From NCBI GenBank assembly GCA_020445045.1, contig JAGRHI010000055.1, positions 6,096 to 25,368 of the forward strand: a stretch of 19,273 nt of DNA, given 5' to 3'. The position numbers and the translations under genes were made by a program. The notes under the pieces were generated by a model. It searched no databases, had not been told where the DNA came from, and saw only the letters and a program-made list of their open reading frames with translations. The DNA comes from Candidatus Competibacteraceae bacterium (GTDB taxonomy: Bacteria; Pseudomonadota; Gammaproteobacteria; Competibacterales; Competibacteraceae). Each line of letters opens with the position of its first letter. Positions within the stretch are counted from its first letter, which is position 1. This document shows positions 14,338 to 19,273 of this stretch, one piece after another.

Positions 14338-15677
14338 AACGATCCTTGCGGCGGCATCTATCGATGACGTTGGGAGGCGTCATCGTGCTGGCCGGTCTGG
14401 TGGCGGCTTTAGCTTCTTTCAGCCTTGCGTATTTCGAAGCAAAGGAATTTCAGGACGACATGCTACGGCAGATTGCCATGCTTGATGTCAGTGACACGGG
14501 CAAATTGCCATTGCCAAAGTTGCCGCGTCAAGATGTCGAGAGTATTCCGATCAGCGATCCCGAATCTCGTATTATCGTCATCCATCTGCCACGAGACTCA
14601 ATGCCTGCCTGGATACATCTACCACGAGGCGCGGGGTTGGCCTGGTTTGCTGGCGAGCTGTCGCCGGGCTTTCACACCTTGGGCACCAGCTCCGGGGATT
14701 TGCGGGTATTTGTTCAAGATACAGAAACAGGGGAGCGCAGGGTGGTCGCTCAACTCACCGAAGTGCGTGACGAGATCGCCATCGACAGCGGCCTGCGTAC
14801 TCTGATCCCCTTGCTGCTTCTCATTCCTTTGCTGGTGGGGCTGATCGTGCGGATTGTTCGTAGTGAACTGACGCCTATTACCCGACTCTCCAGGAATTTG
14901 GATGAACAACCGGCAGACCGGCCTCGGGCCATTTCCGACGATGATCTCCCGGATGAAATCACCCCTTTTGTGCATGCGATTAATCGCTTGCTGGCGCGAG
15001 TCAATCTCTTGATCGGGCAGCAAAGACGGTTTATCGCTGATGCCGCTCATGAACTGCGAAGTCCGTTGACCGCGCTGTCCTTACAAACCCAAAATCTACT
15101 GCACGCGGAATCGGTGGAGGCCGTTCGTGAACGCGTGACTCCACTTCAGGACGGTATCGAGCGCGCACGCCATCTGACCGAGCAGTTGCTCAGCCTGGCC
15201 CGAACCCAGGCCAGTGCCGCCAAAGCGTCGGTGGTCGATGTTTCGGTGATGGCGCGCGAACTGATGGCCGAACGCTTGCCCTTGGCCGAGGCTAAGGGTA
15301 TCGACCTGGGCCTTGAGGAAACCGCGCCGTTTTTCATGCGCGGTTCCTGGGAGGCACTGCGGCTGGTTGTGAGTAATGCGCTGGAAAATGCTTTGAAGTA
15401 CACGCCAGAAGGCGGTGAAGTGACGCTTCGATTGCTTTCCGATGAGAGGGGCGATGTCATCGAAATCGTGGATAATGGCCCCGGGATTCCCATCTCGGAA
15501 CGTGAGCGGGTCTTCGATGCCTTCTATCGGATGCCCGGTACCGACGGCGAAGGCAGCGGGCTCGGATTGGCGATTGTCCGGGAAGTGGCGATCCGTTTGG
15601 GAGGTGTGTTGAGTCTGCATGAGCGACCTGACGGCACCGGCTTGGTCTTTCGCTACCAACAGGGAGGCGAAAAATGA
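14334..15677 (+). CDS. Sensor histidine kinase (QseC/PmrB-like)
   Basis: A 447-residue inner-membrane kinase that should phosphorylate the regulator encoded just upstream. The start is GTG 14334, overlapping the regulator stop. One helix near residues 14-34 and a second near 155-175 enclose a ~120-residue periplasmic sensor region of the kind found in QseC relatives; it opens with FEAKEFQDDML. A HAMP-like linker follows (RIVRSELTPITRLSRNL). The phosphoacceptor is His239 in DAAHELRSPLTAL. The ATP-binding domain has the N box NALENALKYTP (348-358), DNGPGIP (380-386), FDAFYRMPG and GSGLGLAIV (407-415). All catalytic motifs are intact. The signal is unknown. An EAKE (ExxE) follows the first helix, recalling the metal-binding ExxE of PmrB, but the same pattern is common in QseC-like kinases, so metal sensing is not implied. 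Confidence 0.92.
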   Translation: MKRSLRRHLSMTLGGVIVLAGLVAALASFSLAYFEAKEFQDDMLRQIAMLDVSDTGKLPLPKLPRQDVESIPISDPESRIIVIHLPRDSMPAWIHLPRGAGLAWFAGELSPGFHTLGTSSGDLRVFVQDTETGERRVVAQLTEVRDEIAIDSGLRTLIPLLLLIPLLVGLIVRIVRSELTPITRLSRNLDEQPADRPRAISDDDLPDEITPFVHAINRLLARVNLLIGQQRRFIADAAHELRSPLTALSLQTQNLLHAESVEAVRERVTPLQDGIERARHLTEQLLSLARTQASAAKASVVDVSVMARELMAERLPLAEAKGIDLGLEETAPFFMRGSWEALRLVVSNALENALKYTPEGGEVTLRLLSDERGDVIEIVDNGPGIPISERERVFDAFYRMPGTDGEGSGLGLAIVREVAIRLGGVLSLHERPDGTGLVFRYQQGGEK

Positions 15678-15722
15678 TCGGTGTCCGCATCGCATCTGAA
15701 GCTTTTTAGAACCACTATATTT

Positions 15723-17435
15723 ATGATCGCGAACATCAAAATCACCATGGATTCGTGTTCTCCGCAATCTCCCGGTTTTTCCCGATGGCTTCTGTTGGGG
15801 TTGCTACTGGCCTTCACCCTGGTCTGGTTCAGTAACCTCGAATACCGGAAGTTGGCCAACCCCGACGAAGGGCGTTACGCCGAAATCTCCCGTGAGATGG
15901 TTCTGTCCGGGGATTGGGTGACGCCACGCTTGAACGATCTCAAATATTTCGAGAAGCCACCCTTGCAGTACTGGGCGACGGCGATGGCGTTCCGAGTGTT
16001 CGGCGAGAGCCAGTGGGCGGCACGCTGGTGGCCGGCGACCACCAGCTTTGGTTGTGTGCTGCTGATGTTCTGGGCGGGTCGCCGCTTGTTCGACGAGGAG
16101 ATCGGTCTGGCGGCGGCGGCGGCGCTGGGGGGATGTACCGGCTTCGTCATCAATGCCCATATCAACACCCTGGACGCAGGTCTGGCCGCGTTTCTCACCG
16201 TTGCCCTGCTCGGTTTTCTGCTCGCCCAGCGTCCCGGCGCGACCCCGGCGGAGAACCGCGACTGGATGCTGGTCGTCTGGGCGGCGATGGCGTTGGGCGT
16301 ACTGAGCAAGGGCCTGATCGGTGTCGTGTTACCCGGCGCGGTGTTGACGATCTACCTGCTGATCGAGCGTGACTGGCGGTTGCTGACCCGTCTGCACCTT
16401 GGGAAGGGGCTACTGTTGTTGCTGTTGATCGCTGTCCCCTGGTTCGTCGCCGTGTCGCTGGCCAACGATGAATTCGCCCGCTTCTTTTTCATTCACGAAC
16501 ACTTCGCGCGTTTTCTGACCAAGGTGCATCGGCGGGAGGGGGCCTGGTGGTACTTCGTTCCCATCCTATTGTTCGGGGCGATGCCGTGGCTGCCGTTCAT
16601 CGCGGTCCGACTCCGCGACGGCTGGCGACGCGAGGGGGAACCAGGAACGTTGCAACCGCGGCGGTTGTTGTTGATCTGGGTCGCGTTCATTTTCCTGTTC
16701 TTCAGCGTGTCGGGCTCCAAACTGCCCTCCTACATTCTGCCGGTGTTTCCCGCATTGGCACTGTTCGCGGCGGTGGAAATGCGGCGGATGGCGCCAGCAA
16801 CGCTCAGCCGCTTCGCCTGGGGATTGGCGGCGACCGGCGGTGGGCTGTTGCTGGTGGTCCTGATTGGCGGTGAACGGATCGCCCGCATCTTTTCGAAGGC
16901 ATCGTCGCCGTTCGAGATCGTGCGCAATATCGTGCCCTGGATCGAAGCTTCGATTTTTACTTTCACCGCCGGCGCGGCCGTGGCGGCTTGGTCGTTTCGT
17001 CGTCACGTCCGATCAGTCGGTATCGTCGCGTTGGCGTTTGGCAGCCTCGGCGCCGGTATCCTGGCGATGGACGGTCACGACGAACTGTCCCGCCTCTCCT
17101 CTTCGTATGACATCGTTCGCGGGATCGAGGCGAGACAGGGGCCGTTTGACCGGACTTTTCCCTTCTACAGCGTTCAAATGTATGATCAGACCCTGCCGTT
17201 TTATCTGAAACGGCCGGTTACGCTGGTGCAGTACGTCGACGAGTTCGCCTTGGGCCTGGATGCGGAACCCGGCAAGGGTATCCGGCGGGTCGAGGACTGG
17301 AAAAAGCGCTGGGTGGCGCTGGAGCAGGGTTACGCCATCATCTCTTCGAGCAATTACGAGCAAATCGCCGCCGAGGGCTTGCCCATGCGGGTGCTGGGCC
17401 GTGATCCGCGTCGGGTTATCGTGAGCCGCCGATGA
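15723..17435 (+). CDS. ArnT-like GT-C glycosyltransferase (GT83/PMT_2)
   Basis: A polytopic membrane transferase of about 570 residues. ArnT moves 4-amino-4-deoxy-L-arabinose from undecaprenyl phosphate to lipid A in the periplasm. Family hallmarks are clear: NPDEGRYAEISREMVLSGDW (46-65, acidic catalytic loop), LKYFEKPPLQYW (73-84), a conserved LSKGLIG, and SGSKLPSYILPVFPALALF. About 12 helices are followed by a periplasmic C-terminal domain. The start is uncertain: GTG 15681, ATG 15723 and ATG 15747 are all in frame and none has a clear ribosome binding site; 15747 would still leave the first helix whole. The gene follows the kinase by under 75 bp and overlaps the next gene by 4 bp (ATGA). 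The sugar and acceptor are not determined. It is unrelated in sequence detail to the GT-C protein at 3330. Confidence 0.85.
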   Translation: MIANIKITMDSCSPQSPGFSRWLLLGLLLAFTLVWFSNLEYRKLANPDEGRYAEISREMVLSGDWVTPRLNDLKYFEKPPLQYWATAMAFRVFGESQWAARWWPATTSFGCVLLMFWAGRRLFDEEIGLAAAAALGGCTGFVINAHINTLDAGLAAFLTVALLGFLLAQRPGATPAENRDWMLVVWAAMALGVLSKGLIGVVLPGAVLTIYLLIERDWRLLTRLHLGKGLLLLLLIAVPWFVAVSLANDEFARFFFIHEHFARFLTKVHRREGAWWYFVPILLFGAMPWLPFIAVRLRDGWRREGEPGTLQPRRLLLIWVAFIFLFFSVSGSKLPSYILPVFPALALFAAVEMRRMAPATLSRFAWGLAATGGGLLLVVLIGGERIARIFSKASSPFEIVRNIVPWIEASIFTFTAGAAVAAWSFRRHVRSVGIVALAFGSLGAGILAMDGHDELSRLSSSYDIVRGIEARQGPFDRTFPFYSVQMYDQTLPFYLKRPVTLVQYVDEFALGLDAEPGKGIRRVEDWKKRWVALEQGYAIISSSNYEQIAAEGLPMRVLGRDPRRVIVSRR

Positions 17436-17803
17436 CCGCCGCCAGCTTCGGGCTGATTTTGACCGGCGTGTTGCTCAACGCCACCGCGCAACTGCTGCTC
17501 AAGGCCGGCACCAACACGCTCGGGGTGATCACGCCCACCGCCGCCAACGTGTTGCCGCTGGCCGGCGCGATCGCCACCAATCCGCATTTCCTCGGCGGTT
17601 TCGCCTGTTACGGAATCAGCGTCCTGGTCTGGATTCTGGCGCTGTCGCGGGTGCCGGTCAGCATTGCCTACCCGATGCTATCCATCGGCTACGTCGTCAA
17701 CGCGCTGGCCGCCTGGTACCTGTTCGGCGAGGCGCTGACCGGTGGACGCTGGCTGGGCATCGGTTTTGTCATCATCGGCGTTTATCTGCTTGCGAGATCC
17801 TGA
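17432..17803 (+). CDS. SMR/EamA-type 4-helix protein, ArnE/ArnF-like flippase subunit
   Basis: A 123-residue protein with four membrane helices. In the arn pathway ArnE and ArnF flip undecaprenyl-phosphate-aminoarabinose to the periplasm. The C-terminal half has the SMR hallmark: LALSRVPVSIAYPMLSIGYVV, then FGEALTGGRWLGIGFVIIGVYLL. In drug exporters such as EmrE a membrane Glu (Glu14) drives proton exchange; here the matching place in helix 1 has Asn16 (VLLNATAQLLLKAG), as expected for a lipid-linked-sugar role rather than drug efflux. Its ATG overlaps the ArnT-like stop and the aminotransferase ATG follows its own stop directly. Only one such gene is present in the window, so it may form a homodimer or pair with a second one further downstream. 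Confidence 0.83.
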   Translation: MTAASFGLILTGVLLNATAQLLLKAGTNTLGVITPTAANVLPLAGAIATNPHFLGGFACYGISVLVWILALSRVPVSIAYPMLSIGYVVNALAAWYLFGEALTGGRWLGIGFVIIGVYLLARS

Positions 17804-19006
17804 ATGGCATCGCTTTCTTCCGACTCACTTGCTGCCGACCGTTCTCCCTCAAGGAACGAGAGCAGTACTCATTCCTATCTTCCCTTTGCCCGGCCGACGC
17901 TGGACGAGGACACCATCGCCGGCGTGGTCGAAGTGCTGCGTTCCGGCTGGATCACCACCGGTCCACAGGTCAAGAAATTCGAGGCGGCGCTGTCGGATTA
18001 TCTGGATGGTCGGCCGGCGCGCGTGCTCAACTCCGCCACCGCCGCGCTGGAAGTCGCTCTGCAACTATGCGGCATCGGTCCCGGCGACGAAGTGATCACC
18101 CCGTCGCAAACCTTCTTCGCCGCGCCCAACATGATCGCCAAGGTTGGCGCGATTCCGGTCTTCGTGGAGGTCGAATCGATCAGCCGCAACCTCGATTTCG
18201 ATGCGGTCGAGCGCGCCATCACCCCACGCACCAAGGCGATCATGCCAACCCATTTCGCGGGATTGCCGGTGGATATGGACCGCCTGTACGCGATGGCGGG
18301 GCGGCACGGACTGCGGGTCATCGAGGATGCGGCGCTGGCCATCGGGTCGAGTTGGCGCGGCCGGCGAATCGGCGGGTTCGGCGATCTCACGGTTTTCAGT
18401 TTCCATCCCAACAAAAATATGACCGCGATCGAGGGTGGGGCGCTGGCGCTGAACGACGAAGCGGCGGCGCGCGAGGTGGAAGCGCTGCGTTTCCATGGCA
18501 TCGTCCGCTTGCCGGATGGCACCCGCGATGTGGCTTTCCCCGGCGGCAAGTTCAACCTGCCGGATGTCAACGCCCGGATCGGACTCGGCCAGCTTGCCCG
18601 GCTGGAGGAGTTCAACGCCCGCCGCCGCGAACGGGCGGCCGACTATTTCCAAATGCTGCGCACCGATCCGCCCTGTCTATTGCCGCATCCCGGTCATGCG
18701 GGCGACGAAGCCGGGCACAGTTGGAATATGTTCGCGCCGCTATTGCCGCTGGACCAGTTGCGCATCGATCGCCAGCAGTTTCGCGCGGCCCTGGAGACGC
18801 GCGGCATCGGCACCGGCGTGTCCTACGAGGCGGCGCATCTCACCACGCTGTTCCGTCGTCGCGGCCATCGTGAGGGAGAGCTGCCGAACACCGAGCGGAT
18901 TGCCCGCGAAACGGTGACGCTGCCGTTGTTCCCGACTATGACGCGCGCCGATGTGGAGCGGGTCTGCGCGGCGGTTGCCGAAGTGCTGGCGGCGGCGAGG
19001 ATTTGA
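17804..19006 (+). CDS. DegT/DnrJ/EryC1-family PLP aminotransferase, ArnB-like
   Basis: A 400-residue PLP enzyme of the sugar aminotransferase family. ArnB converts UDP-4-keto-arabinose to UDP-4-amino-arabinose. From residue ~25 the sequence follows ArnB closely: LPFARPTLDEDTI, RSGWITTGPQVKKFE, NSATAALEVAL, GDEVITPSQTF, ITPRTKAIMPTHFAG, IEDAA (Asp175 for the PLP pyridine nitrogen), FSFHPNKNMTAIEGG (Lys204 as the PLP Schiff base), KFNLPDVNA, RGIGTGVSYEAAH and TLPLFPTM. The first ~24 residues are an unconserved Ser-rich extension, so the true start might lie later, but ATG 17804 abuts the previous stop and fits coupling. Other sugar aminotransferases share these motifs, so the exact substrate is inferred from the Arn-like neighbours. 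Confidence 0.88.
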   Translation: MASLSSDSLAADRSPSRNESSTHSYLPFARPTLDEDTIAGVVEVLRSGWITTGPQVKKFEAALSDYLDGRPARVLNSATAALEVALQLCGIGPGDEVITPSQTFFAAPNMIAKVGAIPVFVEVESISRNLDFDAVERAITPRTKAIMPTHFAGLPVDMDRLYAMAGRHGLRVIEDAALAIGSSWRGRRIGGFGDLTVFSFHPNKNMTAIEGGALALNDEAAAREVEALRFHGIVRLPDGTRDVAFPGGKFNLPDVNARIGLGQLARLEEFNARRRERAADYFQMLRTDPPCLLPHPGHAGDEAGHSWNMFAPLLPLDQLRIDRQQFRAALETRGIGTGVSYEAAHLTTLFRRRGHREGELPNTERIARETVTLPLFPTMTRADVERVCAAVAEVLAAARI

Positions 19007-19007
19007 G

Positions 19008-19273
19008 ATGAGCGCGCCACGACTTTCCGTCATCATTCCGGTCTACAACGAGCAGGAAACCCTGTCGACGCTGTTCGCGCGCCTCTACCCGGCGCTGGAC
19101 GCGCTGGGCCTGTCCTATGAGGTGCTATTCGTCAACGACGGTAGCCGCGACCGTTCGGCGGCGTTGCTGAAGGATCAGTTTCTGGTCCGACCGGATGTGA
19201 CGCGGGTCATCTTGTTCAACGCCAACTGCGGCCAGCACATGGCGATCATGGCCGGCTTCGAATATTGCCGGGG
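19008..19273 (+). CDS. GT2 glycosyltransferase, ArnC/DPM1-like (partial, runs off the end)
   Basis: An 88-codon start of a GT2 (GT-A fold) transferase. ATG 19008 is one base after the aminotransferase stop and GAG precedes it. The visible part has SVIIPVYNEQETL (7-19), VLFVNDGSRDRS (39-50, nucleotide-sugar binding) and LFNANCGQHMAIMAGFE (69-85). The last matches the NxGQHxAIMAGF motif of ArnC, which attaches formyl-aminoarabinose to undecaprenyl phosphate, and of related dolichyl-phosphate-mannose synthases. The C-terminal membrane helices expected for ArnC lie outside the window. The order T-E-B-C differs from the enterobacterial BCADTEF. ArnA and ArnD equivalents are not in view. Confidence 0.85.
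   Translation, partial: MSAPRLSVIIPVYNEQETLSTLFARLYPALDALGLSYEVLFVNDGSRDRSAALLKDQFLVRPDVTRVILFNANCGQHMAIMAGFEYCR

Noticed and set aside
14435..14447. ExxE (EAKE) after the first kinase helix as a PmrB-type iron site
   Set aside because: The same EAxE pattern is common in QseC-like kinases without iron sensing; one motif is not enough.
15674..15709. 11-codon frame (MIGVRIASEAF) starting in the kinase stop and ending before the ArnT-like gene
   Set aside because: It has a fair ribosome binding site (GGAGG) and may help couple translation, but its length gives no support as a real protein.
18067..18873. 268-codon plus-strand frame inside the aminotransferase gene
   Set aside because: The aminotransferase frame carries all PLP motifs; this frame is an Arg/Gly-rich overlap typical of GC-rich DNA.

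Overview
The window looks like a chromosomal segment of a Gammaproteobacterium. That rests on the OmpR-type/QseC-type two-component pair, the Arn-like lipid modification genes, the DedA-PAP2-LssY fusion and the moderately high GC of most genes. The lineage below class cannot be fixed from the sequence; a Competibacter-like organism is only a guess. No tRNA, rRNA, CRISPR array or complete insertion sequence was seen.

Layout. 1-3065 holds chromosomal background: the 5' end of a minus-strand gene, a probable outer-membrane barrel protein, a DUF2934 protein and a convergent MscS-type mechanosensitive channel. 3330-7603 is a markedly AT-rich set of three surface-glycan genes: a GtrA domain fused to a GT-C glycosyltransferase, a flippase-like membrane protein and a GT9 transferase. 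A glutamine-dependent asparagine synthetase (8295-10127) follows, bracketed by two small envelope genes. These are a PepSY-domain protein with an acidic tail (7846-8199) and a four-repeat DUF347/COG4705 membrane protein (10357-11148). Both genes are preceded by the same roughly 65-bp regulatory block.

11169-15677 is the regulatory and lipid-phosphate region. It holds a decayed 5' fragment of a response regulator gene, a large DedA-PAP2-LssY_C fusion, an intact response regulator and its histidine kinase. The 3' end of the fusion gene has been rewritten by a 99-bp MITE-like insertion flanked by a 4-bp duplication. 15723-19273 is a tightly packed, Arn-like operon: ArnT-like transferase, 4-TM SMR flippase subunit, ArnB-like aminotransferase and the start of an ArnC-like GT2. 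It continues beyond the window.

How they may work together (inference): the two-component pair resembles PmrAB/QseBC. The blocks upstream of the PepSY and DUF347 genes contain 8-mers repeated at an 11-bp interval, the usual footprint of OmpR-family regulators, placed just upstream of a possible -10. The regulator may therefore drive the PepSY and DUF347 proteins, and sit beside undecaprenyl-phosphate/lipid phosphatase functions (DedA-PAP2) and lipid A or other glycan modification (Arn-like) as one envelope-stress module.
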